From Sporopachydermia quercuum (lineage: Eukaryota > Ascomycota > Sporopachydermiomycetes > Sporopachydermiales > Sporopachydermiaceae), in the NCBI GenBank assembly GCA_001599295.1, contig BCGN01000012.1:248001-312000 (forward strand): DNA of 64,000 nucleotides, given 5' to 3'. Shown piece by piece: positions 52,177 through 63,182 of the stretch (position 1 is the stretch's first letter; each line of letters begins with the position of its first letter). The notes beneath the pieces are model-generated. The model did no database searches. It saw only the letters and a program-made list of their open reading frames with translations, and was not told the origin of the DNA. The position numbers and the translations under genes were made by a program.

Positions 52177-54519
52177 TTATGATAGTAAGAACTTAGTCGT
52201 AGCTTCAACGAACTCATGAGGTGCTTCAGAAATAACTAAAGTTTTTGAACAGCTGTTAATACCAAAAAATATCTTCTAACAGTTATACATCTTATCTCAA
52301 ATATTCACGTAACCCGTTCCAACTTCAGCAGCAAACTGACGTCAGTACACTTACCCCAATGACCAGTATCAAATACTCTGAAATCAGCTTCAGGGAAATA
52401 ATGATTTATATCCTTATATGATGACTCAGCAACACTAGAAAGAAATTAGAATGCGTGATTTTTGACTAGAGCTATCAGCAGCTCAAGAGCTAAATAGATA
52501 CATTAAAAAAAAAGCATACAAATCTGAGTACTTTGCTTTGATTATCAAAGCTTTCTTATGAAAAACACATTCCTTTGAGAAGGGAAATTCTTCAATTTCC
52601 GATAACGAAGATTCAAGAGTATCAATGGGAATAGCAAATTTTAAATAATTGTGTAATTCACTTGGATTCTTTGGCGGGATCAAATTTGACATTAGAAACA
52701 GCCGAACTTCTTTGCTCTGGTTGGTTGATGTTAGTAGAGTGGATCAAAGAATTTTAGTTTAGAAGAAAAGAAGCAAGAAAAAGAGAACTAAAAGATATAA
52801 GAATATACACTGAATAATCCATTGATTCATCAAATATCAAATGTCAAGTGTATAAAACCATGAACAGCAATTACTCAGATTCTTGTTTTAGTACGATTAG
52901 AGTTATTTCATCAGCCCTTCAAATCTCAATCTAGAATTTGGTTATTTCTCATGCTTCTATATTTTTCTAAAAACTAAATTAATTCTATCAATGGAGAATA
53001 ACCTCTGAAGAATTAAGAATTATAATTCAGTTTAGTTTCAAGCATTGAATCTCCCGAAAGTAGTTCATTATTCGTGTCAATGATACTTTGAATTTAAATA
53101 TGTTATCAATTGTAATCTTATCTTTTCAATTTTAGCATGATAAAAATTAAAATTTTTAAATTTTTTTTTCCTTGTATTATCTGTTTAATAGTATTAAGTC
53201 TTTGTCCTTCTACATTCCTCAGTTCTCTTTCTATTCGCTCTTTCCTCGTTTCTTTCTGTTTGAAGATACATACTTTTTCATACTGTTCCAATTCATGAAA
53301 AACCTTTTTGAACCAGTTTTTATCACTCCATTTCAGTTTCAAATCTTCAATTCTTCTCATAGCTTGGAAATATCTTTTGAATTCTGGTCCTAATTTATTC
53401 TTAGTTGGCGAGTTATCAACAGCTATGATTTTATCTACCCTATTGCTATGTTTTAACGCGAGTCCCATAGCAACTTTTGCTCCCATTGAATGACCTACCA
53501 GTATTATATTATTTTTATTGAAAGGCGTAGCATTGGTAACAGGATAGAGGATGCTATCAATGAAATGGTGAACATCAGCAACCATTGTCAGGTAGTTGTG
53601 AGGAACGGCGTGAGGCGAAGACCCATGATTTCTTAGGTCAATTGCAAATACATGAGTTCCAAGTGTTGATGAATAACGTCTAAAAATGTTAGAAATTTGG
53701 ACTAACGGGATAGGAAAGAGGATAATAGAAGATAGTCAACAGTAAACTTGACAAACAGATGAGAATGAAGATGGAAAAAGATATAGAATTGGGAGTTGGT
53801 GTTCATTGAATAGTTGTTGAATGAATTGATTGTAATTGGCTATGTAATTCAATGCAATACATTTTTTTTGTTTAAAGATAGCCTCTGGACTTCCATATAG
53901 TCAATTTAATAAAATAACTCATAATAATGAGATAACGTATAGTCACCATATAATGTCAATAGACAATATCCTCCATCATGACCCACTAGTAGAGACAGCA
54001 AATCATCCGATATACCGAGTTTCTATTTTGCTCCTATATTACAGACGTCCATACCATATCATATATCATATAACATATATGCTCTCTTGTCTTTTCTCTC
54101 TTCCCTTGCAACATCCTTTGGTATACATACTTCGCTAATGATCTATAATTTTTTTTGGAACCAAGAAATCCATGAATTAAAATCATTGGCTGATTGATTA
54201 ATTTGAATCTTTTTTCATTGTCTTTAAACTTTTTTGTCAGTTCTTTTACTTTGCTTGCTGATGGTTTATATTCATCATACTTGAGATCAACTACTCCTAT
54301 TGGATCATTGGAATGGGGAAAGGGATGAGGTTGAGGTTGAGGTTGAGGATTTGGATGGGAAGATGTTTTTGACGACCTTAAATAATTACTAGAGAATATT
54401 GAACGGTGAATTGAATAATCTTGGTGTAACAGTGTTTTAGTTAATGATAGTTTGAGTAGTTGACGGCATGGTAGTTTAATGGATATTAATGCTGATGATT
54501 TAGTAAGGAGGGCAGCCAT
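52177..54519 (-). CDS. IMO32: Mitochondrial alpha/beta hydrolase Imo32 (ABHD11 type), five exons
   Basis: The exons are 54519-54131, 53679-53172, 52716-52520, 52434-52355 and 52235-52177; joined they give 410 residues. The basic N-terminus (MAALLTKSSALISIKL) is a likely mitochondrial presequence. The fold signatures are LIHGFLGSKKNY (oxyanion loop), FAIDLRNHGSSPH, the nucleophile elbow GHSMG and the catalytic His in DTGHWG, as in ABHD11 and S. cerevisiae YGR031W. Introns 1, 3 and 4 (451, 85, 119 nt) have donors GTATGT, GTATGC and GTAAGT with CTAAC/CTAAT/TTAAC branches. Intron 2 ends normally (CTACTAAC, CCAG), but homology puts its start after codon CAA, followed by GGAAAA instead of GT. A GTAGAA 42 nt earlier (exon 2 ending at 53214) keeps frame but removes conserved residues. 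Confidence 0.8.
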
Positions 54520-55488
54520 TGATTTTGATAAGCATAAGGGACTGAAGGGCTGATAATTGGTTATTGTATATCAAAGGGATGAGCAAAGAAAATATAGTAT
54601 TGTACCAAGATAGAGAGCCGTCAACAATAAAGATATAATTGAGAAGTATTTGTTTGTTAAGTGGTTATATGGTTACAATAAAATAATGATGTAGAAGATG
54701 TGGTGGTGAGAAAAGAAGAGTACTAACAAATGGTTTAGTTGAAGCATCAAGAGGAAAACATTAAGGTTAGTAAGGAGTATGCAAGTTTATGCATATATTC
54801 AATTTAGGTTTAACATTAGTATGTCCACAAAGAATGATATATTTAAACCTAAGCTTTAATCACCAACCAAAAGGTGGATAAAATCAAATAAAAAAAAAAA
54901 AAAATACAATCAAAATTGTTACCATGTTTAGAAAAGTTACCTTATTTGAAACTAAAGTTTCGTACTGAAAGTGCTTTGTTTTCACTTCAAGAATTACGTT
55001 GTTTAGAATTCCATACAATTGAATTGAAACGCGCTATATTATAGCTAAAAAAGCAGTTAAACCTTAAGTTGTAGGCAGTAAACTTCAAACTCTAATCAAC
55101 TTTCTCTTTCCCTACAGTATCATACATACTCATACATCAATTCACTTCACTTGCCATCCATTGCAATTGTTCCTTATACTATTTTGTAGAATAAATCATA
55201 TCATGCGGTTGACTATCTTCAAAACGGAGCAGAAGATCATATAACACTCAAAAATAAGTCACTTTCTGTATTATATCAACAGCAGTTTTCTTAACAATGA
55301 AAAGAATATATTTGGAATAGTTTATTTCAACGGAATAGACATCCTTTGCACCTACAGATCGACATCAACTGGTCTTAGTACAGTACGCTGTAAAATTCAT
55401 CTTATCAACTATTGATTGACCATCTTCTCTTTATCTTTCGAACAAGCTACCCCTTCGTTCGTACGTTCACACCAACTGTCTACTTATA
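54520..55488. other. Divergent promoter region IMO32 / unknown membrane protein
   Basis: No gene. There is an A-run of 14 at about 54891, several TTTAACC/GGTTTAA strings (54825-54860 and 55060-55090) and pyrimidine-rich sequence before 55489. Confidence 0.55.
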
Positions 55489-56124
55489 ATGTCACGATTA
55501 CGAAGAGCTGAAAGGAGGATCATTGAAAGCAGTGACATTCTTGACGAACAGGAACAAGAGGAGTTCATAGAACTACTACAATTAGAAAACGTTGAATCAA
55601 CACATTTCTTCAAAATCAGCTTTTTAGTGCTATTCCTAATACCAACTCCTATTTTGACGTACTTACCTTATTGTAGGAAGAATTCTTTCCTATCGTTTCT
55701 ATCGTTAGTATCAATACTGATAGCGGTATATGAAGTATATTATCTAGATGAAGGTGTTGAAAGATTGAATATTATTCCTGCTACCGGTGACGAAGTTGCT
55801 ATTGATAAGAAAGGAAAGAAGCAAGATACTACTAGTAAATATTCATCTAGTTATGGCAGTAGTAGTTATATGGATATTGTTGATAAACTGATGAACATCC
55901 AAAAGGAATACAAATATTGTATTGGTGTTTTGAATGTTGTGTTGGCCTTGGTGATAGCAGGATGTGGATATTTGAAACATTGGCCTTGGAAAGGATATGA
56001 TTATATATGGATATATCCTTTTTTTTCTAGTGCTAGTTCATTATTGATAAGGAAATGGTTTGTTGAGTCCAGTGAGTTGGTGAACGGTTTGCATGGGTTG
56101 AAGTATAAGTATAAAGGAGCATAG
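55489..56124 (+). CDS. Unknown membrane protein with about four spans
   Basis: The 211-residue protein starts MSRLRRAERRIIESSDILDE, a charged cytosolic helix. Hydrophobic spans lie at about residues 43-61, 66-84, 143-161 and 170-188, arranged as two hairpins joined by a hydrophilic, Lys/Ser-rich loop (about 100-140). The tail is short and basic (GLKYKYKGA). The hairpin pattern suggests an ER or nuclear-envelope protein, but I do not recognise a family. Codon use and length make a real gene likely. Single exon; the start is the first ATG after a long pyrimidine-rich leader. Confidence 0.72.
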   Translation: MSRLRRAERRIIESSDILDEQEQEEFIELLQLENVESTHFFKISFLVLFLIPTPILTYLPYCRKNSFLSFLSLVSILIAVYEVYYLDEGVERLNIIPATGDEVAIDKKGKKQDTTSKYSSSYGSSSYMDIVDKLMNIQKEYKYCIGVLNVVLALVIAGCGYLKHWPWKGYDYIWIYPFFSSASSLLIRKWFVESSELVNGLHGLKYKYKGA

Positions 56125-56461
56125 TGCAAGAAGAGAATTATAGTTTAGCTGTATGTGTGTGGCCAATAAGATGCGGCATGTTTCACGAAGTAATGGAACT
56201 CATATTATTTAATTTGTTTGCCATCATTACCAGTTCAACCAATCTGTTGTTGTTATTGTCGACGATTACGAACATGTAGTGGCAATCTCAATATTATTGG
56301 TGGACTATGAGCTATTCTGTCAACTGAAAGTAGTGCCTTCATATTCATTTATGTATCTCCTGATAATATACCAGTAAAAATGAATACTTCTGGTAGAGTT
56401 CGATATATCCACATATGCTTTACTCCACGGTTCAGACAGAACGTATATTTCAACTTAATCC
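56125..56461. other. Short convergent intergenic region
   Basis: Convergent 3' ends; nothing recognised. Confidence 0.6.
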
Positions 56462-58488
56462 TCAATCAATTTCTGTGAACAATGAACTTGAATAAGTCTT
56501 GCAGTCGAGCTGCTCAAAGCTCTGGTCTGAGTTCGTTATCGTCAATACGGAAAGCTCGGATGACAGAGGAATTGACGATATATTATCGACAGTTATAAAT
56601 TGATTTTCTGTTTCTTCTTCCCTTTTGCGCTTAATGACTGAATGGGAGGTAGTGTGCTTTTTATCATGAGATGGTAGTCTATTTTTTGATTTGGCTTTAG
56701 GCATGTTTGGACATTTATTAATTGTTGTGTTAATTAAATTTGGTTGTGTATCCAACAGGGTTTGAGAAGGTTCTATTTTAACACTGAAGGGAAATATGTC
56801 GATATTGGGTTCATTTTCCTTATCAGTTGCGGAGTTCAGTGATTGTAATGTTCTATTTGAGGATATAAGATTCTGCTCATCCCTAGAAACAGTAGAAGCG
56901 TCAGAACAGATAGTAGAAGCGTTACTGGAATGATTGGGCTGATCCTTGGAATGTTGCTTGCAGAGGAGCATTTCCATTCTTGATGAATGAGTGTTTTTGC
57001 TGTTATTTTCACCGTTCTTACTGATTGTGTGATCGCTATTACTATTTTCTCTTGGAATGATACTACTGTTACATTCTGCTTTTGATATAGCACTGTTGAT
57101 AAATGCTAGCATCACTTCATAAGGCTACAAAATGTTAGTAAAACCCTCTGTTGAACGATTTCCCTTACAAATCCATTTGATACTGTCAAAATATCTGCAG
57201 TGAATGAAATATTTGTCCTATAATATCTCAGAACTGAATCCGTATCCCTGTGATAATGTAGAGAATTTATTACGTACGAATGATTTCTCATAGAATACTT
57301 TAACTCTTGCCGATTGCACGTTCTGAAGGAACGTTTCTATAGACGAATTCAACGAGGAATAAACAGGAAGAATGTTCTTGAGTTTCTATGATAGTTAAAA
57401 CACATTATTGTTAGATGTTGCCTGTTCAGGCTTAATCATATGTCTGCCGAACAATTGTCCAGCATTTTGACCAGTGAAGCATACTTCTCTCACTATTGGA
57501 TCGAAACCTACTGGAGATGCAACCGACAATGAGTGGATTACATTATTGAGACAGGTGTTCACATTCTCTAAAAATTTGCTTATAGTTTCTTTGGAATATG
57601 TTGAATCTGGCATGATTTTTTGGGAGTTGCTAACAATGGCAGTAGCATGGTTGCTTGTGTGAATTGTATGGTGACTGAAATCTTCATTATCTTCAACCCA
57701 AATATCAGCTTCAGTTAAAGTGATTGTGTTTCTACCGCTGTAAGATATATAATGAAGAATTTCTGGGTATCTACTCAATAAGTTGCATGATAATAATACT
57801 AAATAATATAGTTAGATGTCATTTGATCGAGCGGCGGTAGCTTCACTACTTTTGAAATGCTTGGAACTGGGAGAATTACTTGTTATTTGTTGATTGCCAC
57901 AGCAAATGCATCTGCTATCTGACAAGATTTGAGCTCTGTACTGTATGGTGCTCCATTGCTATAAGAAACTGGTTAAATAATGACTAATCAGGCTGATACC
58001 AAATAGTAACATGGTACTCAACTATGGGAAGACTTTTCTTTTTTTGCACCTTATGCCTTATATGAACAATGAATGAAGTACGTACTTTCACATTTGACAA
58101 AGCTTTCACCAATTGGCTTATCAAATGAATCCTATGAATTTTGTCATAGTTTTTAAGTATGAAATGCAGATTGATCTGATTTTAGTATTAGTAACGTTCT
58201 GTTCTTCTCAAACGAATGTGCAAGAACTAACTTCCAAATAAAAAAATAAAAAAATAAACTTGATAGGCCATTTATGGTTCAGCTCTCCTGTATAGTAATT
58301 CTATATATGGCACTTACTGGGAAGCATTGCTTTGGTAGAATGATTGATTGGTCATCGCCTGATGGTGTGTCAGACTGTTTTTCAGACGCGTCTTCGGAAG
58401 AGTTGAGATTTCCTTCAGTTTGATACAATTTTGATCTCCATTCATAACGCAAACAGTTGTAGGTTGAACTGCCCCTGAGATGCTCCAT
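56462..58488 (-). CDS. Unidentified six-exon gene
   Basis: The exons read by eye are 58488-58318, 58175-58086, 57958-57880, 57798-57485, 57385-57278 and 57124-56462; joined they give 474 residues with every junction in frame. Donors are GTAAGT, GTACGT, GTAATT, GTATGC and GTACGT. Acceptors are ATCAG, TATAG, TTTAG, CATAG and GTAG, most with CTAAC-like branches. The first half looks globular: helices in exon 2 (INLHFILKNYDKIHRIHLIS), a CICCG cluster in exon 3, then ILHYISYSGRNTITLTEADI. Exons 4-6 continue GFDPIVREKLKNILPVYSSL and VKVFYEKSFPYEVMLAFINS. The last 190 residues are Ser/Asn-rich and probably disordered with basic patches (KAKSKNRLP, KRKREEE). No family is recognised. High intron density is often seen in meiotic yeast genes, but that is only a hint. 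Confidence 0.7.
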
Positions 58489-59469
58489 TATTGTTGTACA
58501 ACAAACTGGGTTTGAGAAAGAGGAAAGTTATTTCCAGTTATACATTGACAATCGAGAAAACAGAAGAATAGAGTGAATAGAAAAATAGAAAGAATTGTTG
58601 ATAATGAACATGATAAAAACTAAGCAGTAGCCAGTGACCAGTCAAGACAATATAAGTTCTGACTTAAGAGAAGAAGGAATAAAGAATAAGTAATAAAAAA
58701 CTGGAATATTTCATTGTTTTGAAGAAATTAGAAGAGCATCTGTTGTTAATTGTTGTTTGGGGTTACAAATAGGCTGATGAGAAAAGTAATTAGAGTTTAT
58801 TTGGTAAGAACTATTTTCTGGTTTGAGATTTTAAGTTGCACAGATTGAACTTAATCTAGCGAGGAGTGGTGAAACAAGTTAGCATTAGCAGTCGTTAAAG
58901 AAACAAGATCGCTTGCAAAACATACAATCTGTAATATTCGAGCAAATTTATTTCTCTGACAATAAAATATACTTTTATAATAATGATAAAATAATAGATT
59001 GGATTGTAAGGTCATTTTCATTGTCGGTGAGAGATTACTATATGCTGACTGATAGTCTAACTTTCAGCAGGGGATACTCTGTCTATAAATAAATATACTT
59101 AATATGTCTCCACCTAAAATAAATATTAAAACCAAATTAATTTGTAACTTTACCCAAACTTCATCGATCTAAACTCTTTGCTTCGATGGAAACTATATCA
59201 AACATTATATTTCTTCTTGAACGTAGATTAATCTTCACCCGTCAACAGACGACTAATCGCTTTCACCTCCTAAACATTTTCCTCCCAAGTAACTCCCATA
59301 CACCTCCTATTTTAATCTCCTACCGAAAGCATTTACATGCAATGAAGCTCTTCAAATCAAGTATCTCATTAATGGAAGGAGTTCATTATTGATGCTACGG
59401 CAATACGACATGACTACAGAATTCCTCTCTTTAAAATAGTTATCATCTCGCACATATTTTGTATTCAAG
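58489..59469. other. Divergent promoter region of the six-exon gene and IRC19
   Basis: AT-rich, no element recognised. A 68-codon plus-strand frame at 59186-59392 is not family-like and ends before IRC19. Confidence 0.55.
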
Positions 59470-60204
59470 ATGCATAGAGGACCTATAAAACCATTGCAAT
59501 TGAGAATACCCAGTTATATACAAGATAGACCTCTCATATTCCCCAAATCTCCTACAACACATCTTCCGTATCCGAAGAATATAGATAGAACGACATTCAA
59601 CAGCGAAGTGTTCAACAAAAGTGTGTATCGAAGACTCTTAAGATTAACAAACGCTATATGTAAAAGTGAACTACACGTTTGGGTATATCATAATCTGATA
59701 AGGAGAAGGTTTGAAGAGGACTATGAAACAAGGAGAAAGTTTTATTTCCCTGATAGAGAAGAGCAGGATAGGATAAATGAGCAACAGGAAAGTGGTCACC
59801 ACGAACAAATTGCTCTGTCAGCATACGAAAATAACATTATAAGTATTTGGAGGACATTGGAGTTTGTCAACAAAGCATGTGCCTTCAATGAAAAAGAATC
59901 AAAGCTTGCTGATTATAGAGTAAAACTGAGTGATGGTGAGGTAATGTTCAATCCAATAGAAAGAACTATCTTACACAACATTTTATTTAATGAGTGGAGT
60001 AGAATTCATAATTCCAGAGCAACTGTTACGGAGGAAGATGTGGCTTCCGTAGTGAAAACCCTATTAAATGACAATTTTAATGTTGACTTAAAACAAATGA
60101 AGCGAAATAAACGAAAGTTTGAAACTTATACAAGGGCTATAAATTATATTACATTTGAAAGAAATTTGATCTCACTGAATGACAGTTTATCTTTAAGACT
60201 TTAA
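59470..60204 (+). CDS. IRC19: Probable Irc19 (Rrg4) homologue
   Basis: The 244-residue protein resembles S. cerevisiae Irc19 (230 aa) in order and spacing of three blocks: SVYRRLLRLTNAI followed by a basic helix ending EEDYETRRKFYF; IWRTLEFVNKACAF; and the C-terminus LNDSLSLRL. The yeast protein is required for respiratory growth, sporulation and maintenance of the mitochondrial genome; its biochemical role is unknown. The N-terminal 40 residues are basic and Pro-rich, which could act as a targeting sequence. Fast-evolving family, so identification rests on these short blocks, remembered rather than aligned by computer. Single exon, convergent with NMA1 (271 bp). Confidence 0.6.
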   Translation: MHRGPIKPLQLRIPSYIQDRPLIFPKSPTTHLPYPKNIDRTTFNSEVFNKSVYRRLLRLTNAICKSELHVWVYHNLIRRRFEEDYETRRKFYFPDREEQDRINEQQESGHHEQIALSAYENNIISIWRTLEFVNKACAFNEKESKLADYRVKLSDGEVMFNPIERTILHNILFNEWSRIHNSRATVTEEDVASVVKTLLNDNFNVDLKQMKRNKRKFETYTRAINYITFERNLISLNDSLSLRL

Positions 60205-60475
60205 ATTGGACTAAAGTTTCTACAGTACGAATACTGAAAACATACTGGTGGTACAATCAATTGAATAATTGAATACCAGATATAGAATTCGCCCTAGAAT
60301 ATGATAAATAAACACATTGATGAACACATTTTTTAACCGCAGAAGAAAAACATATTATGAAAATAAAAACGAACATACTATTCAGCTACCTATAACTTTC
60401 ACTAAAGTGTCGATCATTTAAGGAATTCTCAGAGTCTATTTGAATTTTAATTAGTATACAAGAATTATAAAAAGT

Positions 60476-61813
60476 TCAATCCATCCCATTTTTCATCACC
60501 TCTTTGACGGGCTCGGATCCTCCAATATAAAGACCATTATCTTGTATATACCTTATAACACTATTGGGCAAAAGGTATTGAACGGACATGCCTCGTCTGA
60601 TAAACAACCTTGCCTTGGTTGAGGAAATATCATTATATATTAACTGTTTGATCACTAACACATTTCTGCTGTGTTCATACATGATATCATGCGACAGTAT
60701 AAAATTACGAACGTCAGTTCCTGTTCGCTCCACAATAAGACATCCATATCTTCCTAGTATATGATGCAAATCATCTTCTGCCCATACATTGGGCTCACCC
60801 ATAGATTCAATCAAATCCCCTCCTGCTAGCAACATTATTTTTACTCCTCTTGAAGCTCCAGATTTTAATTGTACTCCACCCCTTTTAACATTAATCTCTT
60901 CATTAAAATGGTCCAATACTAATGCTGTTCTAGTATATGTTAGCTGCAGAGATTCCCATGCATCAACCATAAGCCAGGAGCTTGTTCTCTCACATGCCAG
61001 TTCACACATTCTGACTCTATGATAAGCTGGTGCTAATCCTGGCTTTTTATAGTTATCAGACACAGGGGAATAGTAACCCCCGATAACTTCAAACCTTGTA
61101 TATTCACGAATAGAATCCATTGCCATTTCGAACATCCGTAAATGTAAGTATGTAATTGGTGAAAATGATCCACAAGCTACTATAACCAATGGCAGCTTAC
61201 TCTCATCCACCATAGTATTCACTAATCGATGAGTCGGAAACTTATATTCTTCCATTGATCTTCCTTGTCTTTGAATGCCATGAGGAACTTCTTCCAAATC
61301 AGCAGTAAGACCAACAGGGGGAACGTATTCTCCAACATGGTTTTTAAGTCTGGCTATTTGATAGGGTGAGCTTTGGGTGCTAATTGATTGTTGGTTTTCG
61401 TTTGCGTTATGGTTCTCATTCTGATTATCACTTTCAGAACCTGAATCCTCATCAGATGACATCAATGGATTGAACATTTCATTGGATACTGGTATAGAGT
61501 TACTTATATAGCGACTTTTCGTATTGGTAGTAATATCACCACCACTTGTCCCTGTAGTGATAGAGGAAGATGATGCATTGCTGTGAAATAGGTTTGGGCC
61601 TGTTCTTTGCTTAGAGTGGCTCAATCTATGAGCTCTGCGGGAAATTGATTTCTTCTCTGCCGCTGTTGGTGGAGCGTCAATGGCATTGTTATCATCTTCT
61701 AAAACATACGGCTGTATAGGTGCTATGTTAGGTATCAGATATGAAGGTGTCCTTGGTAGTTTGACGTCAGCCCTATTAGCGGGTTTGAAATTTGGGTCAA
61801 GTTTCGGATCCAT
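60476..61813 (-). CDS. NMA1: Nicotinamide/nicotinic acid mononucleotide adenylyltransferase
   Basis: The 445-residue protein has a disordered, Ser/Asn-rich N-terminal 195 residues and a C-terminal nucleotidyltransferase domain. The domain shows the nucleotide-binding motif GSFSPITYLHLRM (215-227; eukaryotic NMNATs have Thr where bacterial enzymes have the first His), GGYYSPVSDNYKK, VDAWES, LLAGGDLIESM and the second signature ISSTKARLFIRRG near residue 409. It joins ATP with NMN or NaMN to make NAD+ or NaAD. S. cerevisiae has two paralogues (NMA1, 401 aa; NMA2, 395 aa); only one is present in this window, so the paralogue name is nominal. Single exon, divergent from the DHA1 transporter. Confidence 0.95.
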   Translation of the reverse strand: MDPKLDPNFKPANRADVKLPRTPSYLIPNIAPIQPYVLEDDNNAIDAPPTAAEKKSISRRAHRLSHSKQRTGPNLFHSNASSSSITTGTSGGDITTNTKSRYISNSIPVSNEMFNPLMSSDEDSGSESDNQNENHNANENQQSISTQSSPYQIARLKNHVGEYVPPVGLTADLEEVPHGIQRQGRSMEEYKFPTHRLVNTMVDESKLPLVIVACGSFSPITYLHLRMFEMAMDSIREYTRFEVIGGYYSPVSDNYKKPGLAPAYHRVRMCELACERTSSWLMVDAWESLQLTYTRTALVLDHFNEEINVKRGGVQLKSGASRGVKIMLLAGGDLIESMGEPNVWAEDDLHHILGRYGCLIVERTGTDVRNFILSHDIMYEHSRNVLVIKQLIYNDISSTKARLFIRRGMSVQYLLPNSVIRYIQDNGLYIGGSEPVKEVMKNGMD

Positions 61814-63182
61814 TTCAAAGCTAAGCTAAAGATTAGACAGCTGGTAGTATAATTTCAGTCACTGCACATATGTAAATCTGTAGCTTGGGATTTCTCAGCT
61901 GTCCTTTACGTGATGATTGAGTATGATAAAGAGGAGGACTTATTATGATCTCAATTACAACAGATGTTGCAAAAAGAGGCTGAAGTAGACTTCGTATCTT
62001 ACCACAAGAAAGAAAACCGGTGATGATAGGATAATAGATGTTCAGATAATATCCGGTTTTATTTGTATCTTTTCCGGAACTTACTGGAAGCGGTTATTTA
62101 ACTTCTATAGGCTATTGAGATATTATAAAGGCAAAAACAATAATTAAAAGAAAAAAGAAAACAAACTTCTAAAAAGAACTACTGGTTGAATATGAGTCGG
62201 TGGGACTTAAAATTTTTCTTTTGGTAAAAACTAAGTTGCTTTCTGCCTTCTGAAGCTTCAAGGAGGTAAATCGTACTATTCAGTGACTCTTGTATGTATT
62301 TAATCTATGACTCTTCAGCCTTAAATTTCTATCAACTGTTCTGCTTCATAAGTAATAACAGTAAATTTTAATCTCTGTTAGACATTTCAACGCTTTTCGG
62401 TTGCTAAAAGGCTATCAAATTTCAATCGTACTCCTGTTTCGAGTTGATGATTTTAGGTTAAACATAAATATCATAAAGTTTGGTTAAGAATCATAAATTT
62501 TATTTTCGAGGGATCTATTATGAGTTCTAGTACATACTCGTCCACGTTTAGTAGCATTGGATTATGTTGTAAACTGTTCAACAACTGAGTTTTAGAAACA
62601 TGCCTTTTCACAAATACTAATGATAGTTTCAACTAAATGCTCGTAGAATAGTACTACTTGTTCTAAGAAAGAGGAAATAGATCCTTGGTTAAAATCCCAC
62701 ATAAAATAAGCTTTTATAATGAAAGCTTCCGCATAAACTAAAGTAAATCAATTCCGAAAATGGTAACTTTGTTATAGCTTCCTTTAATAGTAAAGGTTAT
62801 TTCAATTGGTAATGAGCACTTGAATTTTCAGAAATAATGTATTTATTATTGTTCATGATCGTGAGTCATTCAGCTGGAGATAAAAATATGTTAGAAAAAG
62901 TCTTTCCCGCAAAATTAAAATCAATATATTGCACGGGAAATTTACATTTATTTCAGTAAAAGTTTTGATATTAATTTTGATCTTAGTTGCAATGTAAACT
63001 GTTTTCTCATAAAATTAACTCTCACTATAACACTGTAACCACAAGTACAATAGTTACTGTGCGCTACAGTTTTGAATCGCTTATTTTCATTCTAACTAAT
63101 TACACTGTTCAAGTTCAAAATTTAACTGTTTAGGATAATTTATACCGCATTAATTGTAGTCATATCCAGTCCAATACTTATT
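61814..63182. other. 1.4 kb divergent region NMA1 / DHA1 transporter
   Basis: No ORF of note. AT-rich, with TTAGGTTAAAC and AAAGTTTGGTTAAG near 62455-62490. No regulator site for drug-response factors could be assigned with confidence. Confidence 0.55.

Noticed and set aside
53118-53585. Stand-alone 155-residue hydrolase gene
   Set aside because: It lacks the oxyanion-loop N-terminus and the catalytic His, which lie in neighbouring exons that join in frame.
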